From Lachnospiraceae bacterium (lineage in GTDB: Bacteria > Bacillota > Clostridia > Lachnospirales > Lachnospiraceae), in the NCBI GenBank assembly GCA_900770225.1, contig CAAGJU010000080.1, positions 3,328-67,327 on the forward strand: DNA of 64,000 nt. Reading direction: 5' to 3'. Positions 18,011-27,521 of the stretch are shown piece by piece. A program made the position numbers and the translations under genes. Below the pieces are notes generated by a model, which saw nothing but the letters and a program-made list of their open reading frames with translations, was not told the DNA's origin and made no database searches. Numbering within the stretch: position 1 is the first letter of the stretch; each line of letters starts with the position of its first letter.

Positions 18011-19423
18011 ATGGCGGATAAACTGAGAGAGGATCTGGCAAAGATCATACCGGATCGTGACCGGCTGATCACGGAAAATATCGGAGAGGAATATACCAAA
18101 TATGCGCACGGCAGCCTGCAGGGGTCGGCGGACGCAGTTGTTTTTCCCACAAGTACGGAAGAAGTCAGCCGGATCATGCGGTATGCATGGAACCACCACA
18201 TTCCGGTGACGCCGCGCGGCGCAAACACGAACCTGACAGGGTCGACCGTCCCGCTCGAGGGCGGGATCGTCCTGATCCTGACGAAGATGAACCATATTCT
18301 GGAGATCGATGAGGAGACCATGACCGTGACTGTCGAACCGGGTGTGCTCCTGAAGGATCTGCAGCAGTATGTCGAGGCAAGAGGTCTCTTCTATCCGCCG
18401 GATCCGGGTGAAAAAAACAGCACGATCGGCGGCAACATCAGCACGAATGCCGGCGGGATGAGAGCCGTCCGCTACGGTGTCACGAGAGATTTCGTGCGCA
18501 GCCTGGAGGTGGTCTTCGCAGACGGAGAGGTCACAACAGTCGGAACGAAGACGGTAAAGGATGCGACCGGTCTCTCCCTGAAAAATCTGATCATCGGCTC
18601 CGAGGGTACGCTGGCGGTCATCACCCGCTGTGTCCTGAAGCTCATTCCGAAGCCGGAGACGACGGTCAACGCGATCGCCGCATTTGCAGATATCCGGAGC
18701 GGCATCAGCAACGTGATCCGCATCTTCCATGCCAATACACAGCCGACGGCACTGGAGTTTGTCGAACGCAGCGTCGCAAAGATCGGAGAAAAATACACCG
18801 GCATCCGCTATCCATATCCCGAAGCCGGCGCCTATATTCTGATGACCTTCGACGGAGATGAGGACGAGGTTTCCCGGAATGTGAGGAAGACAGAAGAACT
18901 CGTACTTGCCAACGGAGCCTTTGGCTTCAGCAAACTCGATCCGGAGCGCGCGGAAGCCGTATGGAAGGTACGCGGCGCCCTCTGCACAGCGGTCGAATCC
19001 GTGTCAGAGCAGATTCCGGTCGATATCGTCGTACCGGTCAACCGAATCGCTGATTTTGTTACATTTGCCGATGAACTGGCGGAGAAGAGTCATATGCTGA
19101 TGGCAGTCTACGGTCACGCCGGCGACGGCAATATCCACATCAACCTCGCCCGCGGAACGCGCAGTGATGCAGAGTGGAAACGGGATGCTGACAGGGCACT
19201 GACTGCCGTATACGACAAGACGGCAGAGCTCGACGGCCTGGCTTCCGGAGAGCACGGCATCGGCCTCACCAAGCAGAAATACCTGGCGCAGCATTTTGAC
19301 CCGGTTGCCCTGCAGGCGATGAGAGGAATCAAAGATGCCCTTGACAGGAGACACATTCTGAACGACCATAAGAGCTATCTGCAGCCGGAAGGCGCGGAGC
19401 CGGCCGGCGAAGTTGCTGTCTGA
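18011..19423 (+). CDS. FAD-linked 2-hydroxyacid oxidase (GlcD/D-lactate dehydrogenase family)
   Basis: Flavoprotein of 470 residues. The N-terminal FAD-binding PCMH domain (about residues 35-215) carries PRGANTNLTGSTVPLEGG and NISTNAGGMRAVRYG. The C-terminal GlcD-type cap contains HAGDGNIHINL and GEHGIGLTKQKYL, with the conserved metal-binding His residues. It oxidises a D- or L-2-hydroxyacid to the 2-keto acid, usually paired with an electron-transfer flavoprotein; no etf genes are nearby. ATG 18011 is chosen because the ATGGAGGTGGAG just upstream is itself the ribosome binding site. It follows metQ by 169 bases and precedes an aminotransferase, suggesting a methionine hydroxy-analogue route (inference). 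Confidence 0.88.
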   Translation: MADKLREDLAKIIPDRDRLITENIGEEYTKYAHGSLQGSADAVVFPTSTEEVSRIMRYAWNHHIPVTPRGANTNLTGSTVPLEGGIVLILTKMNHILEIDEETMTVTVEPGVLLKDLQQYVEARGLFYPPDPGEKNSTIGGNISTNAGGMRAVRYGVTRDFVRSLEVVFADGEVTTVGTKTVKDATGLSLKNLIIGSEGTLAVITRCVLKLIPKPETTVNAIAAFADIRSGISNVIRIFHANTQPTALEFVERSVAKIGEKYTGIRYPYPEAGAYILMTFDGDEDEVSRNVRKTEELVLANGAFGFSKLDPERAEAVWKVRGALCTAVESVSEQIPVDIVVPVNRIADFVTFADELAEKSHMLMAVYGHAGDGNIHINLARGTRSDAEWKRDADRALTAVYDKTAELDGLASGEHGIGLTKQKYLAQHFDPVALQAMRGIKDALDRRHILNDHKSYLQPEGAEPAGEVAV

Positions 19424-19648
19424 GGACATAAATTGAGCAGCTTCGACGGGTTATCACTTTTGCCTGGTCATCTTGTTCATGTGCTGTGTAATGCATAATG
19501 AACGTCCGGGATAAGTGTTTGAAGGACATACCTATACCGTGCATCAGCTGTTTTTTTATGGTTTGGCAGCTCTCTGCATACAGTTTTCGGAATCGGTCAG
19601 ACTGTGCAGAAAGAAGCAGAATTTTCATACAGGGAAGAGGTTCATATT

Positions 19649-20821
19649 ATGAGGGAATTATCCGACAGAACCGCATCATTCACAGATTCACTGATCCGGC
19701 GGATGACAAGGGTATGCAATACATACGGGGCGGTCAACCTGTCCCAGGGCTTCCCGGATTTCGATCCGCCGAAGGCGATCACGGACAGATTAAAAGAAGT
19801 GGCAGAAGAGGGGCCGCATCAGTACGCGGTGACATGGGGGTCGGAGCGCTTCAGAAAGGCACTGTGCAGAAAGCAGAGCCGCTTCATGGGCATCGACTGG
19901 GATCCCGACAGCGAAGTCGTCGCCACCTGCGGAAGCACGGAGGCCATGATGTGCGCCATGATGACGATCGTCAATCCCGGAGACAAGGTCATTGTTTTTT
20001 CGCCGTTCTACGAAAATTACGGCGCCGATGCGATCCTCGCCGGGGCAGAGCCGATCTACGTGCCGCTGGTGCCGCCGGATTTCCGGTTTGATCCGGAAGT
20101 GCTGGAGGATGCGTTCCGGCAGGGCGCCAAAGCGCTTGTTCTCTGCAATCCGTCCAATCCGACCGGCAAGGTGTTCTCCAGAGAAGAACTTCTGATCATC
20201 GCCGACCTGGCGGAAAAATATGATGCCTACGTCCTCACGGATGAGGTGTATGAGCACATTGTCTATGAGCCGTATCAGCACACCTATTTTGCCACGCTGC
20301 CGGGCATGAAGGAGAGGACGCTGAGTATCAGTTCCCTGTCCAAGACCTATTCCATCACGGGCTGGCGTCTCGGCTATGTGCTCGGCCCGGCGGAGATCAT
20401 CGAGAGGGTGAAGAAGGTGCATGATTTTCTGACCGTAGGCGCACCGGCTCCGCTGATGGAGGCTGTTGTGACGGCACTTGAGTTTCCTGACAGCTACTAT
20501 AAGGAACTGCAGGATCACTACACCCATATGAAAAATCTGCTTGTCGGCGGTCTGAAGAATCTTGATTTTCGCTTCACGGATCCGCAGGGCGCCTATTACG
20601 TGCTGATGGATGTATCTGAATTCAATGTGAAGGATGACGTGAAATTCTGCTACTGGCTGGCGGAAAATGTCGGTGTCGGAGCAGTACCGGGCTCCAGTTT
20701 CTTCCATGAGGACGTTAATCACCTCATCCGCTTTCACTTTGCCAAGAAGGATGAGACGCTGCAGCAGGCGCTGGATAATCTCTCGACGCTGCGGGAGAAA
20801 GCTCATCTGTATCACGAGTAA
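19649..20821 (+). CDS. Class I/II PLP aminotransferase
   Basis: Fold-type I aminotransferase of 390 residues. The PLP lysine is Lys232 in SLSKTYSITGWRLGY; VLCNPSNPTGKVF and DEVYEHIVYEP carry the cofactor-anchoring Asn and Asp. Closest in pattern to the AspB/MtnE/KBL-type group acting on aromatic, methionine or aspartate substrates. Start ATG 19649 follows GGGAAGAGG. The 225-base gap from the upstream oxidase contains a possible weak promoter (TTGTTC, 17 bp, TAATGA near 19471-19499), so it may be transcribed both with and without the met genes. In context it could reaminate 2-keto-4-methylthiobutyrate to methionine. Confidence 0.88.
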   Translation: MRELSDRTASFTDSLIRRMTRVCNTYGAVNLSQGFPDFDPPKAITDRLKEVAEEGPHQYAVTWGSERFRKALCRKQSRFMGIDWDPDSEVVATCGSTEAMMCAMMTIVNPGDKVIVFSPFYENYGADAILAGAEPIYVPLVPPDFRFDPEVLEDAFRQGAKALVLCNPSNPTGKVFSREELLIIADLAEKYDAYVLTDEVYEHIVYEPYQHTYFATLPGMKERTLSISSLSKTYSITGWRLGYVLGPAEIIERVKKVHDFLTVGAPAPLMEAVVTALEFPDSYYKELQDHYTHMKNLLVGGLKNLDFRFTDPQGAYYVLMDVSEFNVKDDVKFCYWLAENVGVGAVPGSSFFHEDVNHLIRFHFAKKDETLQQALDNLSTLREKAHLYHE

Positions 20822-20832
20822 GCTGTTTTGAT

Positions 20833-22111
20833 TTACGCTTTCGACGGGATGACGACGAACAGCACCGCATTGGTGTTGTCGATGCTGTTGAAGCCGACCT
20901 CGTGCATATACAGCGCGACGTTGTTGCCCTTCATCTGGAGCTGTCGCACCACCCAACCGTTTGTGCGGATGCATTCGCGCACCGCCTCCTGTGTTTCGGG
21001 CAAAGGTGTGTATGTGTATTCCCCGGTTGTTCCAATCTGGCTGAAATCATAGCGCACATCCGTCAGCTTCTTCTGCGCCTGCATAAACGCACCATTCGCA
21101 CGGAGGATCAGGAGCGTTCCTTCACGGTCGTTCCATACTGAAATCGCCGCCGGGAGGGAATCCGTCAGACCGGAGACGATAGGATCATAGTAATAGGAAA
21201 GCGGCTCAGAGAGATTGACTCTGCTGACCTGATCATAAAAAGCCGCGCAGTCATGATTCTCAAAAGCCAGGCCTTCAGGACTGGAGGCATGCTCGTAAAT
21301 CGCATCCAGAGGAAGGGGCCTGCTGTAATAATATCCCTGCAGGCGGTCGCCTTCGCTGAAGCCGTAAACGTGGTTGAAGTCGCGGATATTGTTGAAATCG
21401 TAGTAAACGATACAGAAACTGCTGCCCGCAGGAGCATCTTTCACGATCTGCGAGGAGCACTGACTGAAATACCTGTGGTTCCAGAGACCTGTCAGATCGT
21501 CCATGCGGTCGGCCTGAACAGCTTTTCTGTGATTGCGGAGTTCGTCCAGCCTCGACGAAATGACGATGATGAGGCAGGCAAAACTGCAGATGTTGCACAT
21601 CAGGGTATTGACCAGATCATTGAGGAATATATTCGGCGTCTTGAATAACAGAGCACAGATAATGAATACAGCATCCCACGAAAATTTGAAGAGAAGCACA
21701 TGCCATGGGATATCCAGGATGACGATGGGCAAAGTTGCCGTGAAAATGAGATAAGTGATGGCGATTTCCGTGGGATCCAGAATGGTGCCGCAGGCCAGAC
21801 CGCAGAGGAGCACAGGAACCTCATACCAGTAAAACAGTTCCGTTGCCTTCTGAAGCATCGGTTTCCTGTTTCGACGGCGCCAGAACAGGATGATTGCGAT
21901 GACGATTTGGAAGATAAGCAGAAAGATATTGATAGAACAGCGGTTGTCAGACGGAAGATCGTCTGATTCCAGATATTCAGCAGCGTGATGATGATGCTGA
22001 TCCAGAAAATGCGGTTCAGGGTTTTTCGTTTTTCTGAGATATTTCTGCCCGGGAGTCTTTCAGATCCCTGGCAAGCAGCCAGTCATGTATATAGATAAGA
22101 ATCTTCTTCAT
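20833..22111 (-). pseudogene. Decayed membrane GGDEF/EAL cyclic-di-GMP signalling gene
   Basis: The open frame from 21858 to 20833 encodes the end of a membrane domain, then the first part of a GGDEF domain (MDDLTGLWNHRYFSQ, DFNNIRDFNHVYGFSEGDRL). It then passes abruptly into the end of an EAL domain (QGYYYSRPLPLD) and a C-terminal sensor-like region. The second half of GGDEF, including the active site, and nearly all of EAL are missing. Upstream, the plausible N terminus starts at ATG 22111 (MKKILIYIHDWLLARDLKD), hits a TGA near 22018, continues hydrophobically in a second frame (TLNRIFWISIIITLLNIW) and in a third (FLLIFQIVIAIILFW) before joining the long frame. So there are at least two frameshifts and one internal deletion. 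A functional diguanylate cyclase or phosphodiesterase is excluded; a small expressed remnant is possible. Confidence 0.8.
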
Positions 22112-22293
22112 ATGAACATCCTGTCACATGGAAAGGTATATACGGTCAGGCAATACCAGAACGAATACTCTGATACGGTCTGACGAGTTAGACAGTCATA
22201 ATTCGGAAATCGATATTATCATAACACATTCCGGAAGATATGGAATATCATTCTGTCGGTGCACTTAGCAGGATTACAGGCCGACCGCGCGCG

Positions 22294-22333
22294 CCCGTCC
22301 TCGACACAGCTGAGGTTGCGGGTTGGATGCATC
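22294..22333. repeat. Family B fragment
   Basis: CGTCCTCGACACAGC followed by GTTGCGGGTTGGATGCATCT matches the core and right end of the family B elements. The left end is missing. Confidence 0.55.
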
Positions 22334-22391
22334 TTTGTTCCAAATGTCCTGCCAGAATCATCGATGGGCAGTGATAGAATAACACACAGAA

Positions 22392-22432
22392 AACTGCCCG
22401 CCGGGTGCGTTGGGCACCTGCAGCGGGCAGTT
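22392..22432 (-). terminator. Intrinsic terminator of the thi operon
   Basis: On the minus strand, arms AACTGCCCGC and GCGGGCAGTT enclose an inner stem GGTGCCC/GCACCC and are followed by TTTTCTGTGTGTT. It lies about 140 bases beyond the thiC stop codon. Confidence 0.75.
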
Positions 22433-22572
22433 CTGATCCTGCACAGAGGATGATATGATGTGGGTGTCATAAGTATGATAACAATGTCAATAAGTCATTC
22501 ACCTGCTTTTGCACAAGTGCAACGTGGGTGATGACTTTTGCACTGTGATCATGATGTGTGAATTTGAGGCAA

Positions 22573-23886
22573 TCACAGAATATCGATGACTTCACCGGCG
22601 AGTGCCTTGTTCATGCTGCGGACTGCGCAGAACTTGCCGCACATGGAGCAGGTGTCGCTGTGATCGTCCTCCGGGGCACGGCTGTCGCGGACGGCCTTTG
22701 CTCTCTCCGGATCAAGACATTCCTTCCACTGGGCATCCCAGTCGAGCTTGCGGCGTGCGTCTGCCATGCGGTCATCCTGGTCACGTGCGCCGGGGATGCC
22801 CTTGGCGATGTCAGCTGCGTGGGCGGCTATTTTGCTGGCGATAATGCCTTCGTGGACGTCTTCGACGTTCGGAAGGGCAAGATGCTCCGCAGGCGTTACA
22901 TAGCAGAGGAAAGCCGCACCGTTCATCGCTGCGATGGCGCCGCCGATGGCCGCCGTGATGTGATCATAGCCCGGCGCGATATCCGTGACAAGCGGTCCGA
23001 GAACGTAGAAAGGCGCGCCCTTGCAGATGGTCTGCTGCACTTTCATATTGGCTGCGATCTGATCCATCGGTACGTGGCCGGGTCCCTCGACCATGACCTG
23101 CACATCCTTGTCCCAGGCGCGCTGCGTGAGCTCGCCGAGACGGATCAGTTCCTCGATCTGTACGCTGTCGGTTGCATCGGCGAGGCAGCCGGGACGGCAG
23201 GCGTCTCCGAGGCTGATCGTCACATCGTATTCGCGGCAGATGTCGAGAATCTCATCATAGTATTCATAGAACGGGTTCTCTTCTCCGGTCATGCTCATCC
23301 AGGCAAAAATAAGGCTGCCACCGCGGCTGACGATGTTCATTTTGCGCTTACCGCTTTTGATCTGTTCAATTGTTTTTCTGGTGATACCGCAGTGCAGCGT
23401 AACGAAATCGACACCGTCCTCCGCGTGCAGACGGACAACATCAATGAAGTCTTTGGCTGTCAGGGTGTTCAGATCACGCTGATAATGGATCACCGCGTCA
23501 TATACCGGAACGGTTCCGATCATGGCCGGGCACTCGTGTGTGAGTTTGCGGCGGAACGGCTGGGTGTTGCCGTGGCTGGAGAGATCCATGATCGCCTCCG
23601 CGCCGAGGTCTACAGCGCTCATGACCTTCTGCATTTCCACGTCGTAATCCTTACAGTCGCGGCTGACACCGAGGTTGACATTGATTTTTGTCTTGAGCAT
23701 GCTGCCAATGCCATTCGGATTGATGCAGGTGTGGAGCCTGTTGGCGGGGATCACGACTTTGCCGGCGGCGATCAGCGGCAGCAGTTCATCAACGCTGCGG
23801 TTTTCCTTCGCCGCGACCTTTTCCATTTCCAGGGTGACAATGCCCTTGCGGGCAGCTTCCATCTGTGTTGCGTAATTTCTTTCCAT
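22573..23886 (-). CDS. thiC: Phosphomethylpyrimidine synthase ThiC
   Basis: Radical-SAM enzyme of 437 residues converting aminoimidazole ribotide to HMP phosphate, the pyrimidine precursor of thiamin. The C-terminal CSMCGKFC motif (C-x2-C-x4-C) binds the 4Fe-4S cluster. Other family blocks seen are [29 protein letters not shown] and [12 protein letters not shown]. The N-terminal extension domain of proteobacterial ThiC is absent, as usual in clostridia. ATG 23886 follows AAAGGAGAG. Last gene of the riboswitch-controlled operon, 122 bases downstream of thiD. Confidence 0.96.
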   Translation of the reverse strand: MERNYATQMEAARKGIVTLEMEKVAAKENRSVDELLPLIAAGKVVIPANRLHTCINPNGIGSMLKTKINVNLGVSRDCKDYDVEMQKVMSAVDLGAEAIMDLSSHGNTQPFRRKLTHECPAMIGTVPVYDAVIHYQRDLNTLTAKDFIDVVRLHAEDGVDFVTLHCGITRKTIEQIKSGKRKMNIVSRGGSLIFAWMSMTGEENPFYEYYDEILDICREYDVTISLGDACRPGCLADATDSVQIEELIRLGELTQRAWDKDVQVMVEGPGHVPMDQIAANMKVQQTICKGAPFYVLGPLVTDIAPGYDHITAAIGGAIAAMNGAAFLCYVTPAEHLALPNVEDVHEGIIASKIAAHAADIAKGIPGARDQDDRMADARRKLDWDAQWKECLDPERAKAVRDSRAPEDDHSDTCSMCGKFCAVRSMNKALAGEVIDIL

Positions 23887-24008
23887 CGTTTGTTCTCTCC
23901 TTTTATTCAATGATTTGGGTGTCATATGGATGATAACCGGATCGCTGCGCGCTCTCGTGATTCTCCCGCAGCTCGCGCTCTTGTAAAAAACATCTGACGG
24001 ATCGCGGT

Positions 24009-24905
24009 TCAGGAATTGAAAAAGTGACCTGACAGATCAAATCCGTGATCGATCGGTCCGCTACCGTGACCGAGATCGAGTCCGGCCGCGATCGCTCCGC
24101 TGATATAATCCTTGGCGCGTCTGACGGCATCCGCCATCGGGAAACCCTTGGCAAGGTTGGCGGCGATGGCGCTGGACAGCGTACAGCCCGTACCGTGGGT
24201 ATTGGAGGACTGTATGCGGCTGCCGCGGAACCACAGCAACTGCGGGTCTGCGTCTGTGCCGGCTGTTGTCCGGCCATTAACTGCGTCACGGTCTGACATC
24301 CGCTGCGAAACTGTGTCGGAAAGTTCTGTCTTGCCAGGAGAAGGGATGTACAGCAGATCATCTGCGCTGCCAACGCTGTGACCGCCCTTGACGAGGACAG
24401 CACAGCCGCAGCTGTCGCCGATTTTGCGGGCTGCTTTTTCCATGGCCGCCTGATCGGTCACAGATAGTCCGGAGAGAACTTCTGTTTCGGGAATGTTGGG
24501 GGTCACGATGTCTGCGAGCGGGATAAGGGAATGGACGAGTTCGCTGACGGCGTCCTCATCGATCAGCCTGGCTCCGCTGGTTGCCACCATGACGGGATCC
24601 ACAACAATACGAACGGCATGGTATTCTGTCAGCTTCCGCACAATGGAGCGGATCAGCGGAGCCGAGGATACCATGCCGGTCTTAACTGCGTCTGGTCTGA
24701 TATCCGTAAATACGCTGTCCAGTTCCATTTCCAGAAATTCCGGGGTTACATTCATGATCCCCGCGACGCCGGTAGTGTTCTGGGCAGTCAGAGCCGTGAT
24801 GGCGGACATGGCATATACGCCATTTGCCATCATGGTCTTGATATCAGCCTGAATACCGGCGCCTCCGCTGGAATCACTCCCGGCGATTGTTAATGCTGTT
24901 CTCAC
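24009..24905 (-). CDS. thiD: Hydroxymethylpyrimidine/phosphomethylpyrimidine kinase ThiD
   Basis: Ribokinase-fold kinase of 298 residues that phosphorylates HMP and HMP-P to HMP-PP. N-terminal [19 protein letters not shown] and C-terminal [18 protein letters not shown], with the catalytic Asp in a Gly-rich turn, are diagnostic. About 30 residues ([20 protein letters not shown] onward) are inserted before the NTHGTGCT motif, so the protein is longer than the usual 260-270. Start is GTG with AAAGGAG upstream. It links the ThiC product to ThiE. Confidence 0.95.
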   Translation of the reverse strand: MRTALTIAGSDSSGGAGIQADIKTMMANGVYAMSAITALTAQNTTGVAGIMNVTPEFLEMELDSVFTDIRPDAVKTGMVSSAPLIRSIVRKLTEYHAVRIVVDPVMVATSGARLIDEDAVSELVHSLIPLADIVTPNIPETEVLSGLSVTDQAAMEKAARKIGDSCGCAVLVKGGHSVGSADDLLYIPSPGKTELSDTVSQRMSDRDAVNGRTTAGTDADPQLLWFRGSRIQSSNTHGTGCTLSSAIAANLAKGFPMADAVRRAKDYISGAIAAGLDLGHGSGPIDHGFDLSGHFFNS

Positions 24906-24999
24906 GTTGAACTCCTTTCAGCTCAGCTGTTACTGTGCATTAAACCGCATGGGCAGTGTGGCAAGACCGTCTGTGCAGACATGAATTCACACATCACTT

Positions 25000-25093
25000 T
25001 TCAGCATTGCGCTGCGCCAGCATTATGAGCTGTGCTTCAGCATTGCGTTGCGCCTGCATCATGTGCTGTGCTTCAGTATCATGCTGCGTCAGG
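25000..25093. repeat. 36-bp tandem repeat in the thiW-thiD gap
   Basis: Units start TTCAGCATTGCGCTGCGCCA at 25000, a near-copy at 25036 and a partial, more diverged copy at 25072. Noncoding. Confidence 0.85.
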
Positions 25094-25150
25094 TTTCGCC
25101 ATACACCGCGGTAACGGCGGAAAACATCAGTCGGATGTCCGCCGCTTTCT

Positions 25151-25192
25151 ATAGCGGAAGAAGGTGGTGCCCCCGGCCTTCCGCTTTTTTTA
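25151..25192 (+). terminator. Plus-strand hairpin with T-run inside the leftward thi operon
   Basis: Arms AGCGGAAG and CTTCCGCT enclose a GC-rich loop and are followed by seven Ts on the plus strand. The flanking genes run leftward, and on that strand the hairpin has no T-run. It would therefore end an unannotated plus-strand transcript, or act as a folded element in the thi mRNA. Confidence 0.5.
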
Positions 25193-25235
25193 ATTTATGT
25201 CGCGTTAATGAGATAAAAGTTGCGAAGCATATTTA

Positions 25236-25772
25236 TTACGCTGTCTGCTTCTGCTTTGCATTGCCGCCTTCCAGCATTTTTCTCATGTAATTGAGAGCGT
25301 GTGTCCGGCTCAGTACGCCGATCAGGACGGCCGCGATCAGTGTGCCGCCGGCTGTGCTGACGAGGAAAGGCAGAACAAAAGTGAAGAGTGCGGCGTCTTT
25401 TCCCATCACCAGAGCGGCGATCGGATAAGCCAGCATGCCGCCGAGCACACCGGTGCCGAATACCTCAGCGATGTACGTCGGGACCAGCTTTTTCCATCTG
25501 CTGTAGACGAGTCCGCAGAGCAGTGCGCCCACCATGCTTCCTGGAAAGGCGAGCAGTGTTCCGGTTCCCATCAGATTGCGGATGAGACTTGTGGTAAAAG
25601 CAATGCCAACGCTCCACCATGGCCCGAGCAGAACGGCTGCGAGTACATTCACCATGTGCTGGATCGGAAAGCACTTGGATGCACCTACCGGGATGTAGAA
25701 TCCCGAGAGGCAGATGATGACCGCGACCAGGACGCCCGATGCGACGAGTTTTCTTGTTTTTTCCTGTGACAT
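25236..25772 (-). CDS. thiW: Thiazole-specific ECF transporter S component ThiW
   Basis: Membrane protein of 178 residues with about five or six helices. It matches the ThiW family: SGVLVAVIICLSGFYIPVG, CFPIQHMVNVLAAVLLGPWW, MGTGTLLAFPGSMVGALLCGL. It binds the thiamin thiazole precursor and works with the shared ECF energising module, which is not in this window. ATG 25772 is supported by GGAGGAAAA upstream. Its place between the ThiM-ThiE gene and thiD fits thiazole salvage. Confidence 0.93.
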   Translation of the reverse strand: MSQEKTRKLVASGVLVAVIICLSGFYIPVGASKCFPIQHMVNVLAAVLLGPWWSVGIAFTTSLIRNLMGTGTLLAFPGSMVGALLCGLVYSRWKKLVPTYIAEVFGTGVLGGMLAYPIAALVMGKDAALFTFVLPFLVSTAGGTLIAAVLIGVLSRTHALNYMRKMLEGGNAKQKQTA

Positions 25773-25795
25773 CAGATTTTCCTCCTTCTGGGGAG

Positions 25796-25905
25796 CCCCG
25801 TCTGAAAGCCGAAGTCCCCTCTGTGTTTGTTGCTGGGAACCCCGTCGGAAAGCCGAAGTCCCCCTTGTGTTTGTTACAGGGATCAACGTCGGAAATCCGA
25901 ATCCT
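25796..25905. repeat. 44-bp tandem repeat upstream of thiW
   Basis: Units of the type CCCCGTCGGAAAGCCGAAGT begin at 25796, 25840 and (diverged) 25884. They fill most of the 231-base gap between the thiM-thiE gene and thiW. Confidence 0.85.
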
Positions 25906-26003
25906 CCCTGTCTGCCGGTCGCCCGGCGTATATGTTATTCGCGAACATAGCCCCAAAACCAGTCACAAAGTAATCAGGTTTGGCGAATGTCGCGCCGCTC
26001 CCG

Positions 26004-27503
26004 TTATTGAATGAGTCCGGACAGCGTTTTCAGCCGGCTGGTCGTCTCTTCGACGTCTGCTGCGGCAAAAATGCCTGACACGACGGCGACGCCTGCGAGA
26101 CCGAGTCCCTTCAGCTTCGAGATGTTGTCTTCGTTGATACCGCCGATCGCCACGACCGGAATGTGCACGGATGAGGTGATTTTCCGGTAGTCGGCAGGAT
26201 CGATGCCGGTGGCATCTTTTTTCGTCGATGAACCGAAAGCGGCGCCGCTTCCCAGATAATCGGCACCGTCAGCCTCTGCCCGGACGGCTTCCTCGACGTT
26301 GTGTGCGGTCGCACCGATGATGGCATCCGGTCCGAGAATCTTCCGTGCCTCCCTGATGGACATATCGCCCTGCCCCAGATGAATGCCATCTGCGCCGGTT
26401 TTCTGACATACAGTCATATTATCGTTGATGATCAGCGGGACACTGAAGCGGTGGCAGAGAGACAGGAGTCCAGCCGCCTCACGGATAAAATCATCTTCGG
26501 TGAGATTTTTCTCCCTGAGCTGCACCATCGTGGCGCCGCCCATCAGAGCCAGTTCTGTCACATCTGCCAGTGTCCTACCTTCCAGCCAGGTGCGGTCCGT
26601 TACAGCATACAGGGAGAGACAGTTTCTGCTCCAGCCTGGTCTTCCCATGCGGCTCAGTGCGTCGGTGAGGAAGGATTCATAGCTCATCGTTCCGAAAAAT
26701 CCCTGCCGCCGCATCATGGATTCAGCATCGGCAGCGGCCTCTCTGTAGAGCCGGAGAAGACGGACGGCGGCATCGAAGTCAGCCGCATCTGCGGAGCTGG
26801 CTGTGCTGGTATTTCCCAGATCAGCGCGAGAGGAGGTAACGGCAGACTTGCGTCGTGCATCAGCAAGTGCTGCTCCCAGAATGCCGGACAGCATGCATCC
26901 GCTTCCGGTTACCTGCTTCTGGAGCGGCGAGCCTCCGGTCAGTGTCTGAAAGAAGGGATATTTTCCTGCGTCGGACGATAATGCAGCATCGGTTTCATCA
27001 GGGTGTTTTCCATCCCAGATGATATGATCCTGTTCTCCGGTAGATATGATGACAGCACCGGTGCGACGGGAGAGTTCCCGCATCGCTTCCGGCGAAGCTT
27101 TGGCTCCGACGTCCTCTACACCGCCGGATCGGAAGGAAACGCGGCAGAGGGCAGCGATTTCCGAAGCGTTACCGCGGATCGCCGTGAACCGGATCTCAGA
27201 GAGAAGCGTTTTCAGAATCTGAGCCCGGAATCCTGATGCACCTGCGCCGACCGGATCCAGCACGACGGGGATGCCCATCGCGTTTGCTTTTTTGCCGGCG
27301 ATGAGCATCGCACGCACGCGTTCTTCCGATGGCATGCCGGTGTTCAGCACCAGCGCATCTGCGAGCGCTGTGATGTCCTCAGCTTCCGACGGTGCGTCCG
27401 CGCAGATCGCGCGCCCGCCGGTGGCGAGGATGCCATTGACTGTTTTATTGATCGTCACCCGGTTGGTGATCAGGTGAACAAGAGGATGTGTGTGAAATAA
27501 CAT
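26004..27503 (-). CDS. Bifunctional hydroxyethylthiazole kinase / thiamin-phosphate synthase (ThiM-ThiE fusion)
   Basis: Single frame of 499 residues joining two enzymes. Residues 1 to about 275 are ThiM: LITNRVTINKTVNGIL, VLDPVGAGASGFR, RGNASEIAAL and GSGCMLSGILGAAL, which phosphorylates hydroxyethylthiazole. Residues about 290-499 are ThiE: SLYAVTDRTWLEGRTL, GGATMVQLREKNL, IHLGQGDMSIREAR, GATAHNVEEA and AIGGINEDN, which condenses HMP-PP with thiazole phosphate. A low-complexity insertion (RRKSAVTSSRADLGNTSTAS) sits in the ThiM part. ATG 27503 has TTTTGGGAG just upstream. First gene after the TPP riboswitch. ThiM and ThiE are usually separate adjacent genes. Confidence 0.93.
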   Translation of the reverse strand: MLFHTHPLVHLITNRVTINKTVNGILATGGRAICADAPSEAEDITALADALVLNTGMPSEERVRAMLIAGKKANAMGIPVVLDPVGAGASGFRAQILKTLLSEIRFTAIRGNASEIAALCRVSFRSGGVEDVGAKASPEAMRELSRRTGAVIISTGEQDHIIWDGKHPDETDAALSSDAGKYPFFQTLTGGSPLQKQVTGSGCMLSGILGAALADARRKSAVTSSRADLGNTSTASSADAADFDAAVRLLRLYREAAADAESMMRRQGFFGTMSYESFLTDALSRMGRPGWSRNCLSLYAVTDRTWLEGRTLADVTELALMGGATMVQLREKNLTEDDFIREAAGLLSLCHRFSVPLIINDNMTVCQKTGADGIHLGQGDMSIREARKILGPDAIIGATAHNVEEAVRAEADGADYLGSGAAFGSSTKKDATGIDPADYRKITSSVHIPVVAIGGINEDNISKLKGLGLAGVAVVSGIFAAADVEETTSRLKTLSGLIQ

Positions 27504-27521
27504 AGATGCTCCCAAAACAAA

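Larger units (their letters stand above)
22112..22572. other. Intergenic region between decayed c-di-GMP gene and thiC, 461 bp
   Basis: Contains a degenerate family B fragment and the thi operon terminator, listed separately. The stretch 22440-22570 is AT-rich. No gene was seen in either strand. Confidence 0.5.
24906..25235. other. thiW-thiD intergenic region, 330 bp
   Basis: Long for an intra-operon gap. It contains a 36-bp tandem repeat and a hairpin with a T-run that faces the plus strand (both listed). No TPP riboswitch core is present here. No open frame of convincing quality was found on either strand. Confidence 0.5.

Noticed and set aside
22558..23913. Long open frame on the plus strand covering thiC
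   Set aside because: It mirrors the thiC gene on the opposite strand, has no recognisable domain and no ribosome binding site; GC-biased third positions keep the antisense frame open.
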